From contig NZ_MRDH01000026.1 in the NCBI RefSeq assembly GCF_002008225.1, forward strand, positions 62,001 through 126,000: a stretch of DNA of 64,000 bases. The letters run 5' to 3'. Under the pieces are notes generated by a model, which was given only the letters and a program-made list of their open reading frames with translations, was not told the origin of the DNA and did not search any database. Shown here in pieces: positions 34,501-43,307 of this stretch (position 1 is its first letter; each line of letters starts with the position of its first letter). Made by a program: the position numbers and the translations under genes. This DNA is from Agrobacterium salinitolerans (GTDB lineage: Bacteria > Pseudomonadota > Alphaproteobacteria > Rhizobiales > Rhizobiaceae).

Positions 34501-37032
34501 CGCATCGTTGAGACCGAAGGCATCTTCCAGCCGGTTAAGCGGCAGCAGACGCAAGGCGTCCTCATTTTCGGTTCCCTTGTCGAAACCGATCTTTTCCTCG
34601 GTCATATCCACGAAACCGCGTACCGCCGTCGTGCCATAAGAATGGCCAGCACCTTCCGCACGCTCCTTGAAGAGACCGAGCAGCGGAATGTCGTTTTCAC
34701 CCTTCACCGACAATGCTTTTCGATGCCAGTCGACCACCGCCTGCGCGATAACGGCGAAGGTGACGCCGCCGACCGGGGTCTTCACATTGGGGAAATAACG
34801 CTTCAGGACGGGATCGTTGGTATCGAGGAAATTCGGCTCGAAGAACTCACCGCCGATGTAGCTTTCCGCCGTGCACAGGCCGACTTTGCCCATGGTCTTC
34901 ATCAGCGACTTTTCAGCCGCCTTGGCGAAGCGCTTGAACGCCTTGTCAGCCTCGGCGCCGAATTTTTCTTCCGCACGGAACTGCACGCCGAGCGGATAGA
35001 CCGCCGAAGCACCGAAACCGAGGCCGGCTGCGATTTGATGGGAGGACGAAAACTGCCCGCTTTCGACGATCAGGGAAACGCGCAGCCGCAGGCCTTCCTC
35101 AATCAGCCGCTGGTTGATGGCGGAGACGACCATGATCATCGGCAAAGCCGCACGGGCTGCCGAAACATGCCGGTCGGTGACGACGGCAATGCCGCCTTCC
35201 TCCGCCGCGAAAGCCACAACTTCATCGCAGAGCCCGTCGATTGCCTGCCGTAGCGCGGCTTCGTTGGCCTCCGCAACATCCAAGACCGGCGAATAGAGCA
35301 TTTCGAAACGGCGAAGAGGGGTCTCCGACTGCTCGCGGATGCGCAACATATCGAGATGGGTCAGGATCGGGGAGTGCACGACGATCTGGCGGGCCTTCTT
35401 CGCACCGCTGTTCGGCTTCGCACCGAGGGCGACACGCAACGTCATGCCATCGGCCTCACGAATACTGTCGAGCGGCGGATTGGTGACCTGCGCGAAACGC
35501 TGTGAAAAATACTTCGCGACGCCGCCTTCCTGATCGGACAGCGCGTTGATGGCATTGCCATATCCCATCGCCGAAATTTTTTCCGCGCCGGAGGCCAGCA
35601 TCGGGTCCATCAGGAACTTGAAGCTTTCCTGATTATGCGAATAGGCGACATAACGCTGGTGCCGTTCCAGATCGCCATTGTAACGTAGTGGCGAGCCCTG
35701 CTTTTCGGCGGGCACTTCCGGCAAATCGTCCAGCAAGACACGGGCTTCGCGCAGCAGAGATGAATAATCGCGGCGTGAGGCGAGAAGCTCCAACGCCTCG
35801 ACGGTGGAAAAGGCACGCCGCTCGGCGTGGTCGTAATAAAGCATGCCGCCCGCCTCGATACGACCGCGGCGGATGACGCTTTCCGCCGGAAAGGCGATCT
35901 GCCCCGCCTCCGACATGACGCAGAGATAATCTTTAGTCTCGACGGTGCGTAAAGGGCGCAGGCCGAGGCGATCGAGACGGGCGCCGATGATGTTGCCGTC
36001 GCCGAAGATCAGCGCGGCCGGACCGTCATTCTTCTCCTCATAGAGCGAGAAATATTCCAGCATCGCCTTGACTCCCGGCGACAGGGTGTCGTCGTTTTCC
36101 CAGGCAGGCGGCATCATCGAGACCACGGCGGTGACGAGGTCGAGACCATCCTCCATCACCCGCGCCTGCAATGTCTGGTCCAGACGGCAGCTGTCCGACT
36201 GGCCCTTCGGCCTGACGATGCTGGCATTCTTCGCCAGCGCCACGGCCGCTTCAGACAGCCGGTTCTTCTTGTCGGTGTTGAGCTCACCATTATGCGCCAT
36301 CAGGCGAAAGGGCTGCGCCATGGAGGGATGCGGATCGGTATTGGTGGAAAACCGCGTGTGGAAATACATCGTATGCACTTCATGGCGCGGATCGGTGAGG
36401 TCGCAGAAATAAGGCATGACCTCGTGCGAGTTCAGACGCCCTTTGAGCACCTGCGTGCGCGCGCTGAGCGACAGTGGGTAAAAACCGGCGAGATCAGGCA
36501 CGGTATAGGCCAGCGCTTCGATGGCGAGCAGCGCCTTGTGGATACGCCAGTCGAATTCGGCAGGGGTGCCGCATTCGGCCGGAGCCGAAAAGACCCATTG
36601 CCGGATCGGCAACTGGTAACGGATGGCGGCAGGGCGGATGGCCGCGTCATTCACCGGCACGTCGCGGACGATGAGAGTCGAAAACCCCTGCTGCTGCAGC
36701 GCGCTGCCGATAATGCCAACCGCCTGTTCATGGAAAGACGGGTTCTGCGGCAGGAAAAAATTGCCGACGCCAAACCGGCCGGCCTGCAAGGTATCGTTGC
36801 CCGTCAGCTTCTGGAAAAAGGAGAGCGACAGATCCATCGACACGCCCGCACCGTCACCGACTCCTTCCGCCGACATGCCGCCGCGATGCGGCACGGCACA
36901 GAGAGCCTCGTGGCCGCGCTTCAGCACCTCATGTGTCTGCACGCCGTCCTTGCGGGTGATGAAACCGACGCCACAGCTGCTTTTTTCAAAAGCCGCATCG
37001 TAAAGGCCGAATTTTTGCTCCGTCACGCTCAA
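31531..37032 (-). CDS. Long glutamate-synthase-large-subunit-like protein
   Basis: GltB-like enzyme of 1833 residues, about 300 longer than typical GltB. A class II glutaminase domain starts at Cys20 (SSCGVGF, with a 19-residue propeptide) and covers about 20-430. A central domain and an FMN-binding synthase domain with MSNSGEGGEH and AGNTGGTGAAAVTSLKYTG follow, then a GXGXG repeat domain. Extra sequence lies before the FMN domain (~100 residues) and at the C-terminus (~180). The 3Fe-4S cysteines are C1256, C1262 and C1266 (CX5CX3C), not the usual CX5CX4C. TTG at 37032 has GAGGAG upstream; GTG at 37026 is an alternative. Coupled to a diflavin reductase, not gltD. Confidence 0.85.
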   Translation of the reverse strand: MSVTEQKFGLYDAAFEKSSCGVGFITRKDGVQTHEVLKRGHEALCAVPHRGGMSAEGVGDGAGVSMDLSLSFFQKLTGNDTLQAGRFGVGNFFLPQNPSFHEQAVGIIGSALQQQGFSTLIVRDVPVNDAAIRPAAIRYQLPIRQWVFSAPAECGTPAEFDWRIHKALLAIEALAYTVPDLAGFYPLSLSARTQVLKGRLNSHEVMPYFCDLTDPRHEVHTMYFHTRFSTNTDPHPSMAQPFRLMAHNGELNTDKKNRLSEAAVALAKNASIVRPKGQSDSCRLDQTLQARVMEDGLDLVTAVVSMMPPAWENDDTLSPGVKAMLEYFSLYEEKNDGPAALIFGDGNIIGARLDRLGLRPLRTVETKDYLCVMSEAGQIAFPAESVIRRGRIEAGGMLYYDHAERRAFSTVEALELLASRRDYSSLLREARVLLDDLPEVPAEKQGSPLRYNGDLERHQRYVAYSHNQESFKFLMDPMLASGAEKISAMGYGNAINALSDQEGGVAKYFSQRFAQVTNPPLDSIREADGMTLRVALGAKPNSGAKKARQIVVHSPILTHLDMLRIREQSETPLRRFEMLYSPVLDVAEANEAALRQAIDGLCDEVVAFAAEEGGIAVVTDRHVSAARAALPMIMVVSAINQRLIEEGLRLRVSLIVESGQFSSSHQIAAGLGFGASAVYPLGVQFRAEEKFGAEADKAFKRFAKAAEKSLMKTMGKVGLCTAESYIGGEFFEPNFLDTNDPVLKRYFPNVKTPVGGVTFAVIAQAVVDWHRKALSVKGENDIPLLGLFKERAEGAGHSYGTTAVRGFVDMTEEKIGFDKGTENEDALRLLPLNRLEDAFGLNDAAYYHNSFDRLTPEAIDAFEVTPGYRAFARMMAEERARRPAALRDVLELPADVTFAGSAEDFRREMGRFSRRGNNSFMVRGLLCENAGEGAFRLQLTGPHGHDLARLAALGQSLLDRFGEDIAGHWLEGGALLVQAKGEAFTYLSLIRTAPDSIALETVQKASEITRTLASGAMSHGALVAAAHEAVAHGTNMVGGMSNSGEGGEHISRYGTIRASRIKQFASGRFGVWAGYLADPMLEEIEIKIGQGAKPGEGGQLPSPKVTVEIAAARGGTPGVELVSPPPHHDTYSIEDLAQLIHDAKAARVRVIVKLVSSEGIGTIAVGVAKAGADVINVAGNTGGTGAAAVTSLKYTGRAAEIGIAEVHQALCATGLRAKVLLRCSGAHQTASDVVKSALLGGDSFEFGTTALMMLKCVMAKNCNIKCPAGLTTNQEAFNGDPRALAQYLMNIAHETREILAALGLRSLREARGRSDLLHLLDHPASVGQLDLRAMLAVVEEVKIDSPVYMEKDFGLDDAFIELVRSALMDSKREKIELGGNRFLNNCNKSVGGQLAVDIERMLNHELSDEEADALPAVKRDSRGRRFLEAGSVRIETSGSAGQSFGAFCNDGMVMVHTGTCNDGVGKSACGGTIVVRSPGGGSQEAGGNVLVGNFALFGATGGRTFVEGQAGDRFAVRNSGATAVVEGVGDFACEYMTNGAVLNLGSFGKGFGNGMSGGFVYQYDPYGDLPKKISHDSILLGSITGEDEQAAIHHQAVHQLLAWHVAETGSAKAVWLLENWESEQHNFVYGMPRALLLYQDSDEILKAKPRKELLEELASALTAHQLRKFKLAYRDRKAVLNGRVPGHSETDTEEMYALLNNYTVLSMAQAIALQRVPTAPGPSDPAIEKAVRNLILTEDYALMQRLLKYAREALSDHNDEQLAVMIAAKRLDDYKQALARRNTLSVDSPGTYGWIIQQNRKNIEKIGRLPGFEELFAARAIPDLATASSHRAA

Positions 37033-37363
37033 GGCACTCTCCTCTCGTTGCGCGTTTCGCGCGGCATCGCCGTCTTTCCCGAAACCCGGCGCGTCAGCCG
37101 GCACTCTGCGGGCGGAGCCGCAGGCGACCTGGCTGCTCCTCTTCTTCTGCTTATCGGCGTTTAATGGCGCGAACGGTCGTTTTGCGGCCGACAAACGGCG
37201 TGGCGGCGTTGGCCGCTTTCTCGCAAATAATGATCGTCGTCGTTCGCATCGCGTTCCCTGATGGCCGGCTTTCCGGCGGTGAGGCACACTGAATTACGTC
37301 AGTATTGCTTACATAATATTTCATGATCGACTGAGTCAAGATTAAAATCGACCTGGCGCAATA
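37033..37363. promoter_or_regulatory. 5' region of the GltB-like operon
   Basis: About 330 bp upstream of the GltB-like start. It contains a possible 32-codon leader peptide (37249 to 37151) and, between it and the gene, GC-rich self-complementary stretches such as CCGGCTGACGCGCCGG. The AT-rich part near 37290-37345 is the likely promoter. A long 5' leader with a short peptide suggests post-initiation control, but this is not established. Confidence 0.35.
37151..37249 (-). CDS. Possible leader peptide upstream of the GltB-like gene
   Basis: An ATG at 37249, with AGGGAACGCG just upstream, opens a 32-codon frame that starts MRTTTIIICEKAANAATPF and ends in a basic tail (KRR). The TTTIII run recalls attenuator leader peptides, and the frame sits in the 5' region of the operon 118 bp before the start codon. 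It may also be chance. Confidence 0.25.
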   Translation of the reverse strand: MRTTTIIICEKAANAATPFVGRKTTVRAIKRR

Positions 37364-37405
37364 AAAAAACAAAAACGCCGCGAAATCCGACAGGATTCCG
37401 CGGCG
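37364..37405 (-). terminator. Rho-independent terminator of the MFS gene
   Basis: On the minus strand CGCCGCGGAATCC pairs with GGATTTCGCGGCG (plus coordinates 37405-37393 and 37388-37376), followed by TTTTTGTTTTTTT. It lies 32 nt after the MFS stop and insulates the GltB-like operon. Confidence 0.9.
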
Positions 37406-37437
37406 CGATGGGTGCAGGGATTTTTAAATTGCCCAGA

Positions 37438-38766
37438 TCACTCCGATGGCATGTCCAGCGTGCGGCTGAACCAGAGGGCGATCAGCGTGCAGAGCGCACC
37501 CGACATCAGGTAAATGCCGACGGCGAAAAGACCGAATTTGGACGAAAATCCGAGCGCGACGAGCGGTGCGAAACCGGCGCCGATCAGCCAGGAAATATCC
37601 GAGGTGAGCGATGCGCCGGTATAGCGGTACTCACGGCTGAAGCGGGAAGCAAGCGCGCCGCCCGCCTGACCGAAGGACAGGCCAAGCAGAGAAAAGCCGA
37701 TTAGGACGAAGAGATAGCGGCCAATATCGCCCGAACTCAGGAGAACGGGTGCCACGAGGCTGAAGAGCCCGATCAGCACGGCCGCAACAGCCAGAAGCTT
37801 CCGCCGGCCGATCCGGTCGGCCAGAATGCCCGAAACCACGATCATGCCGCCGGCGATGATGGCGCTGACGAATTGCACGAACAGGAAGTCCGACACACGC
37901 TGGCTGGTGTTGAGCGAAACCCAACTCAGCGGAAAGACCGTGACGAGATGAAAGAGCGCAAAGCTCGCCAGCGGCACGAAGGCACCCGTGACCACCACCG
38001 GAAACTGTGAACGTAGCATCTTGAACATGGGGCGCGGTTCCAGTTCGTGCTGCTCCAGCATGGCCTGGAATTCCGGCGTCACGATCATGCGAAGGCGGGC
38101 AAAGAGCGCGAGAACATTCAGCGCTAGCGCCACGAAGAACGGGAAACGCCAGCCCCAGGCGAGGAATTCCGCGTTGGAAAGCTGCGTCACGAAGACGATG
38201 AAGAAGGCGCTGGCGAGACCGAACCCCATGGCCGCACCGATCTGCGGCATCATGGCGTACCATCCGCGCTGCTTCTGCGGTGCATTCATGGCGAGCAGCG
38301 AGACGAGACCGTCCCATGCGCCGCCCAGACCAAGACCCTGACCGATACGGAATACAGCCAGCATGACCGGCGCGAGCATGCCCGCTTCCGCATAGGACGG
38401 AAGGAAGCTGATCGCCATCGTGGAACCACAGAGCGTGAAGAGGGCAGCCATCAACTTAACGGCGCGCCCGAACTTTCGGTCTATCTGGAGGAAGATCAGC
38501 GAACCGATCGGCCTTGCGATAAAGGCCAATGAGAAAACCGCGAAGGAATAGAGCGTGGCCGTTAGCGGATCGACGAAGGAAAAGAAGACGTGGGGGAAAA
38601 CGAGCGCGGAGGCGATGGCGTAGATGAAAAAGTCAAAAAACTCCGTCATTCTCGCGAGAATGACTGCAATCGTGATGCGATCCGGATCGACCTTGACGGG
38701 ACCGGCCCCATGTCCGTTCGCTTCCGGCGCCTGCCCAAAGGATGGAGCAGCATTCGTATAACTCAT
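37438..38766 (-). CDS. MFS transporter, metabolite:H+ symporter (MHS) family
   Basis: A 442-residue inner-membrane protein with 12 predicted helices. ILARMTEFFDFFIYAIASALVFPHVFF near residue 37 and RPIGSLIFLQIDRKFGRAVKLM near 84 (the G-x-x-x-D-R-x-G-R-R loop, modified) place it with the metabolite:H+ symporters such as ProP, KgtP and ShiA. The substrate is not evident. Both flanks carry clear transcription boundaries, so it is monocistronic. Confidence 0.85.
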   Translation of the reverse strand: MSYTNAAPSFGQAPEANGHGAGPVKVDPDRITIAVILARMTEFFDFFIYAIASALVFPHVFFSFVDPLTATLYSFAVFSLAFIARPIGSLIFLQIDRKFGRAVKLMAALFTLCGSTMAISFLPSYAEAGMLAPVMLAVFRIGQGLGLGGAWDGLVSLLAMNAPQKQRGWYAMMPQIGAAMGFGLASAFFIVFVTQLSNAEFLAWGWRFPFFVALALNVLALFARLRMIVTPEFQAMLEQHELEPRPMFKMLRSQFPVVVTGAFVPLASFALFHLVTVFPLSWVSLNTSQRVSDFLFVQFVSAIIAGGMIVVSGILADRIGRRKLLAVAAVLIGLFSLVAPVLLSSGDIGRYLFVLIGFSLLGLSFGQAGGALASRFSREYRYTGASLTSDISWLIGAGFAPLVALGFSSKFGLFAVGIYLMSGALCTLIALWFSRTLDMPSE

Positions 38767-39065
38767 AATATCCCTCCTGCGTCATGGACGAACCATTTCC
38801 TGTAACGCGCCGGCTCCTCATCCGTTGCGTTACGATGCGACGGATTGTCACACGCACCCTACGTAACGTCAATTGAAGTTTGGCAATAAAGGGTTGCCCA
38901 GTCAGCCGACCATGCGATAATGCACGGGCTCCGTCCTAAACGCAGCACTGCCCGAGACATGGTGCATCGCGAAGGTTTCGCTGCACCGCGACAATATACC
39001 TCATTCTAAAAATGATGTTCGGCAATTATTCGCGGCATAATCCAAACTGTACGAGTTCAAAGAAC
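38767..39065. promoter_or_regulatory. Divergent MFS/cyoA intergenic region
   Basis: About 300 bp without a gene. Three copies of a GTAACG/CGTTAC core (near 38802, 38824 and 38866) lie close to the MFS start and could be binding sites. A hairpin GGTGCA...TGCACC with inner GCGAA/TTCGC (38961-38987) lies in the cyoA leader. Confidence 0.4.
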
Positions 39066-40145
39066 GTGCGCACGATCAAAAAAATCCTATCCGCCCTTCT
39101 GGCAATCCCGGCTCTGCTGCTGCTCAGCGGCTGCAACCTCGTCGTCATGAACCCTTCGGGCGACATCGCGATCCAGCAGCGCGATCTTATCATCACGTCC
39201 ACGGTTCTGATGCTGCTGATCATCGTCCCGGTCATTGCCCTGACGCTGTTCTTCGCATGGAAGTATCGCGAATCAGGGAAGGCTGAGGATTACGATCCCG
39301 AGTGGCACCACTCCACCCGCCTGGAAATGGTGATCTGGTCGGCTCCGGTCGCCATCATCCTGATGCTCGGCACCGTGACCTGGATTTCCACGCACCGTCT
39401 CGACCCCTATCGCCCGCTGGAGCGTATCGACGAGAACCGCCAGGTGACCGCCGACACCAAGCCTATCACGGTAGAAGTGGTGGCCATGGACTGGAAGTGG
39501 CTGTTCTTCTATCCCGACCTCGGCATTGGCAGCGTCAATGAATTCGCCGCTCCGGTCGATGTTCCCATCAATTTTAAGATCACCGGCACGACGGCGATGA
39601 ACTCCTTCTTCGTTCCCGCGCTCGCCGGCCAGATCTACGCCATGGGCGGCATGCAGACGAAGCTGCACGCGGTCATCAACAAGGAAGGCGTTTATGACGG
39701 CTTCTCGGCCAATTTCTCCGGCCCCGGTTTCTCGCACATGCGCTTCAAGTTCCATGGCCTGAGCCAGCAGGGCTTCGATCAGTGGGTGGCGAAGGCGAAA
39801 GAAAGCGGCAAGGGCTTCGGCCGTCAGGAATATCTGGAATTCGCCAAGCCTTCCGAACGCGAACCGGTACAATATTTCGCTTCGGTCGATCCCGAACTCT
39901 ACAGCGCCATCCTCAACCGCTGCGTCGAGCCGAACAAGCTCTGCATGCGTGACATGATGCATATCGACGCCAATGGCGGCGGCGGCAAGGAAGGCATCGA
40001 TATCGCCAAGGCGCTGAATTCCGTCGTCTGCACGCCGCTTGCGCCCTTTGGCGTCGCCAGCGGCCCCCAATCCACTCCGGCTGCGCTCGAAGGCCAGACT
40101 TTCGAACCTGCGGCGCTGCCGGAAACGAAACAAGTCGCTGGCTGA
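39066..40145 (+). CDS. cyoA: Ubiquinol oxidase subunit II
   Basis: Quinol oxidase (bo3-type) subunit II, inner membrane. With the GTG start the 359-residue precursor has a lipoprotein signal ending in LLLLSGC, two membrane helices (about 40-65 and 85-105) and a periplasmic cupredoxin domain without the CuA cysteines and histidines, as expected for a quinol rather than cytochrome c oxidase. The C-terminal region carries the COX_ARM stretch. The upstream ATG at 39012 is in frame but would precede the lipoprotein signal with 18 polar residues. Confidence 0.92.
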   Translation: MRTIKKILSALLAIPALLLLSGCNLVVMNPSGDIAIQQRDLIITSTVLMLLIIVPVIALTLFFAWKYRESGKAEDYDPEWHHSTRLEMVIWSAPVAIILMLGTVTWISTHRLDPYRPLERIDENRQVTADTKPITVEVVAMDWKWLFFYPDLGIGSVNEFAAPVDVPINFKITGTTAMNSFFVPALAGQIYAMGGMQTKLHAVINKEGVYDGFSANFSGPGFSHMRFKFHGLSQQGFDQWVAKAKESGKGFGRQEYLEFAKPSEREPVQYFASVDPELYSAILNRCVEPNKLCMRDMMHIDANGGGGKEGIDIAKALNSVVCTPLAPFGVASGPQSTPAALEGQTFEPAALPETKQVAG

Positions 40146-40221
40146 CGGATACGTCCCGGCATTATGCGGCGCGGCCAATGGCTGCGCCGATCTTATGTCT
40201 TAGAATCGCAAGAGGCTAAAA

Positions 40222-42225
40222 ATGATCGTCAATTCCGATCAAACGTCGTTCCTGTTCGGGAAGCTGACATGGGAGTCCATCCCGCTTCACGAGCCCATTC
40301 TTGTCGCGACCTTCGCGGCCGTGGCTCTGGGCGGTATCGCCGTCGTCGGCGCCCTCACCTATTTCCGCCTCTGGGGCTATCTCTGGAACGAATGGTTCAC
40401 GAGCATCGATCACAAGAAGATCGGTATCATGTACATCATTCTGGCGCTGGTCATGCTGCTGCGCGGTTTCGCCGATGCGATCATGATGCGCGTCCAGCAG
40501 GCGATCGCGTCGGGCGGATCGGAGGGTTACCTTCCGCCGCACCATTACGACCAGATCTTCACGGCCCACGGCGTCATCATGATCTTCTTCATGGCCATGC
40601 CGATGATCACGGGTCTGATGAACTTCGTCGTGCCGCTACAGATCGGCGCCCGCGACGTTTCGTTCCCCTTCCTCAACAACTTCTCCTTCTGGATGACCAC
40701 GGCCGGCGCCGTCATCACCATGATCTCGCTGTTCATCGGTGAATATGCGCAGACCGGCTGGCTGGCCTATCCGCCGCTCTCCGGCATTGATGGAAGCCCC
40801 GGGGTCGGGGTCGATTATTATATCTGGGGTCTGCAGATCGCCGGTGTGGGAACGACGCTATCGGGCATCAACCTGATCGTGACAATTATCAAGATGCGCG
40901 CGCCTGGCATGACCATGATGCGCCTGCCGATCTTCGTGTGGACATCGCTGTGTTCGAACATCCTGATCGTGGCCTCCTTCCCGATCCTGACTGGCACGCT
41001 GGCACTTCTCACCCTCGACCGTTACGTTGGCACCAATTTCTTCACCAACGATCTCGGCGGCAATCCGATGATGTATGTCAACCTCATCTGGATCTGGGGC
41101 CATCCCGAAGTTTACATCCTGGTGCTGCCCGCATTCGGCGTATTCTCGGAAATCGTTTCCACGTTCTCCCGCAAGCGCCTCTTCGGTTATGCCTCGATGG
41201 TTTATGCGACGGGTGTCATCACCATCCTTGCCTACATCGTGTGGCTGCACCATTTCTTCACCATGGGGTCCGGCGCGAGCGTCAACGCTTTCTTCGGCAT
41301 CACCACAATGATCATTTCGATCCCGACCGGCGCGAAGATCTTCAACTGGCTCTTCACCATGTATAAGGGCCGCATCAATTTCGACGTTCCGATGCTCTGG
41401 ACGATCGGCTTCATGATCACCTTCGTCATCGGCGGCATGACCGGCGTTCTTCTTGCCGTTCCGCCGGCGGATTTCGTGCTGCACAACTCGCTGTTCCTCA
41501 TCGCCCACTTCCACAACACCATCATCGGTGGCGTCGTGTTCGGTGTGCTTGCGGGCATCGTTTACTGGTTCCCGAAAGCCTTCGGTTACCGGCTCGATCC
41601 GTTCTGGGGCAAGCTGTCCTTCTGGTTCTGGTTCATCGGCTTCTATTTCGCCTTCATGCCGCTCTATATTCTCGGCCTGATGGGCATCACCCGCCGCCTC
41701 AGCCAGTTTGAAGACAATTCGCTACAGATCTGGTTCGTCATCGCCGCCTTCGGCGCCTTCCTGATCGCGCTCGGCATCGCCTCCTTCGTCATTCAGCTCA
41801 TCGTCAGCTTCCTCAATCGCGAAAAGCTGCGTGACGTGACCGGCGACCCCTATAATGGCCGTACGCTGGAATGGTCGACGTCTTCGCCGCCGCCCGCCTA
41901 CAACTTCGCCTTCACGCCGGTCATTCACGACGTGGATGCCTGGGCGGATATGAAGAAGCGCGGTTACAGCCGTCCCAAGGAAGGTTTCATTCCGATCCAT
42001 ATGCCGAAGAACACCGGCGCAGGCGTCATCATCAGCGCCATCAGCGTCGTCCTCGGCTTCGCCCTGGTGTGGCATATCTGGTGGCTTGCCGCCCTTTCGA
42101 TGCTCGCCATCATTGCAGTCTCGATTGCCCACACCTTCAACTACAACCGCGAATACTACATTCCGGCTTCCGACGTTTCGACTGTCGAGGCTGAACGTAC
42201 AAAGCTGCTTGCAGAACAGGCGTAA
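40222..42225 (+). CDS. cyoB: Ubiquinol oxidase subunit I
   Basis: Catalytic haem-copper subunit, proton-pumping. The 667-residue protein has about 15 membrane helices. Metal ligands are visible in [15 protein letters not shown] (low-spin haem), [17 protein letters not shown] (CuB His and cross-linked Tyr), WLHHFF (CuB) and HFHNTIIGG (haem ligands). The N-terminal extra helix is typical of CyoB. It follows cyoA by 76 nt. Confidence 0.95.
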   Translation: MIVNSDQTSFLFGKLTWESIPLHEPILVATFAAVALGGIAVVGALTYFRLWGYLWNEWFTSIDHKKIGIMYIILALVMLLRGFADAIMMRVQQAIASGGSEGYLPPHHYDQIFTAHGVIMIFFMAMPMITGLMNFVVPLQIGARDVSFPFLNNFSFWMTTAGAVITMISLFIGEYAQTGWLAYPPLSGIDGSPGVGVDYYIWGLQIAGVGTTLSGINLIVTIIKMRAPGMTMMRLPIFVWTSLCSNILIVASFPILTGTLALLTLDRYVGTNFFTNDLGGNPMMYVNLIWIWGHPEVYILVLPAFGVFSEIVSTFSRKRLFGYASMVYATGVITILAYIVWLHHFFTMGSGASVNAFFGITTMIISIPTGAKIFNWLFTMYKGRINFDVPMLWTIGFMITFVIGGMTGVLLAVPPADFVLHNSLFLIAHFHNTIIGGVVFGVLAGIVYWFPKAFGYRLDPFWGKLSFWFWFIGFYFAFMPLYILGLMGITRRLSQFEDNSLQIWFVIAAFGAFLIALGIASFVIQLIVSFLNREKLRDVTGDPYNGRTLEWSTSSPPPAYNFAFTPVIHDVDAWADMKKRGYSRPKEGFIPIHMPKNTGAGVIISAISVVLGFALVWHIWWLAALSMLAIIAVSIAHTFNYNREYYIPASDVSTVEAERTKLLAEQA

Positions 42226-42230
42226 CGAAT

Positions 42231-42857
42231 ATGGCTCATGCACCTGCACAAAGCGCCAGCGGCGCTGAACCACCGGTCTTCTACCTGAAAGAAGACCATC
42301 ACCCGGAGAATGGCACCTCGCTGGGCTTCTGGCTCTACCTGATGAGCGACTGCCTCATCTTCGCGACGCTGTTTGCCACCTATGCCGTTGTCGGCCGCAG
42401 CTATGCGGCCGGTCCTTCGGGTGCGGACCTGTTTGATCTCAAGCTGGTCGCCATCAATACCGGCTTCCTGCTTTTCTCCTCCATCACCTATGGCTTTGCC
42501 ATGCTGGAAATGGAAAAGCAGAAGGTAAAGGCCACGCTGGTCTGGCTGGGTGTGACCGGCCTCTTCGGCCTCGCCTTCCTCGCCGTCGAACTCTACGAGT
42601 TCCACCACCTGATCGCGGAAGGTGCGGGCCCGCAGCGTTCGGCGTTCCTGTCGGCCTTCTTCGCGCTGGTCGGCACGCACGGCCTGCACGTCACCTTCGG
42701 CATCATCTGGCTCGTCACGCTGATGTTCCAGGTCGGCAAACATGGCCTCATCGCGGCGAACAAGCGCCGCCTGATGTGCCTGTCGATGTTCTGGCACTTC
42801 CTTGACGTCATATGGATCGGCGTCTTCTCCTTCGTTTACCTCATGGGAGTTCTTTGA
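42231..42857 (+). CDS. cyoC: Ubiquinol oxidase subunit III
   Basis: Subunit III of the bo3-type oxidase, 208 residues with five membrane helices. GTSLGFWLYLMSDCLIFATLFATYAVV near residue 28 and GTHGLHVTFGIIWLVTL near 145 are typical. It starts 5 nt after cyoB and its stop shares a base with cyoD. Confidence 0.94.
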   Translation: MAHAPAQSASGAEPPVFYLKEDHHPENGTSLGFWLYLMSDCLIFATLFATYAVVGRSYAAGPSGADLFDLKLVAINTGFLLFSSITYGFAMLEMEKQKVKATLVWLGVTGLFGLAFLAVELYEFHHLIAEGAGPQRSAFLSAFFALVGTHGLHVTFGIIWLVTLMFQVGKHGLIAANKRRLMCLSMFWHFLDVIWIGVFSFVYLMGVL

Positions 42858-43252
42858 TGAGTTCCGAAGCACACGCACATCACGACGCGCATGGCGACGA
42901 CCATCATCACCATGATGGTGCGAGCCACGGCACCTTCAAGAGCTACATGATCGGCTTCGTCTTGTCGGTCATCCTGACGGCGATCCCCTTCTGGCTGGTC
43001 ATGGGCGACGTTCTTGAAAACAAGACCCTGCTGGTCATCGCCATCATGGGTCTCGGCGTCATCCAGATCTTCGTTCACATGATCTACTTCCTGCACATGG
43101 ACACCAAGTCAGAAGGCGGCTGGACCTTCATGGCGCTGATCTTCACCGTCGTGGTGCTCCTGATCACGCTCTCCGGCTCGCTCTGGGTCATGTACAACAT
43201 GAACAAGAACATGATGCCGCTGCACATCGAGGATGTGAAAAACCTGCCCTGA
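42857..43252 (+). CDS. cyoD: Ubiquinol oxidase subunit IV
   Basis: Small accessory subunit of the quinol oxidase, 131 residues. The N-terminus is very His-rich (HAHHDAHGDDHHHHDG), which may bind metal. Three membrane helices follow (SYMIGFVLSVILTAIPFWLVM, TLLVIAIMGLGVIQIFVHMIYFLHM, FMALIFTVVVLLITLSGSLWVMY). No cyoE (haem O synthase) follows in the window. Confidence 0.92.
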   Translation: MSSEAHAHHDAHGDDHHHHDGASHGTFKSYMIGFVLSVILTAIPFWLVMGDVLENKTLLVIAIMGLGVIQIFVHMIYFLHMDTKSEGGWTFMALIFTVVVLLITLSGSLWVMYNMNKNMMPLHIEDVKNLP

Positions 43253-43267
43253 GCAGCATAGACCAAC

Positions 43268-43291
43268 GGCCTGCCGGGTTTCCGGCGGGCC
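43268..43291 (+). terminator. Hairpin after the cyo operon
   Basis: GGCCTGCCGG pairs with CCGGCGGGCC (one G-U pair) around GTTT, 15 nt after the cyoD stop. There is no strong T-run. Confidence 0.5.
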
Positions 43292-43307
43292 GCTTTCGCG
43301 CCAACAC

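Noticed and set aside
31972-35253. A 1093-codon open frame on the plus strand opposite the GltB-like gene
   Set aside because: It is a GC-rich antisense shadow. The minus-strand product has clear catalytic motifs throughout, while this translation has none.
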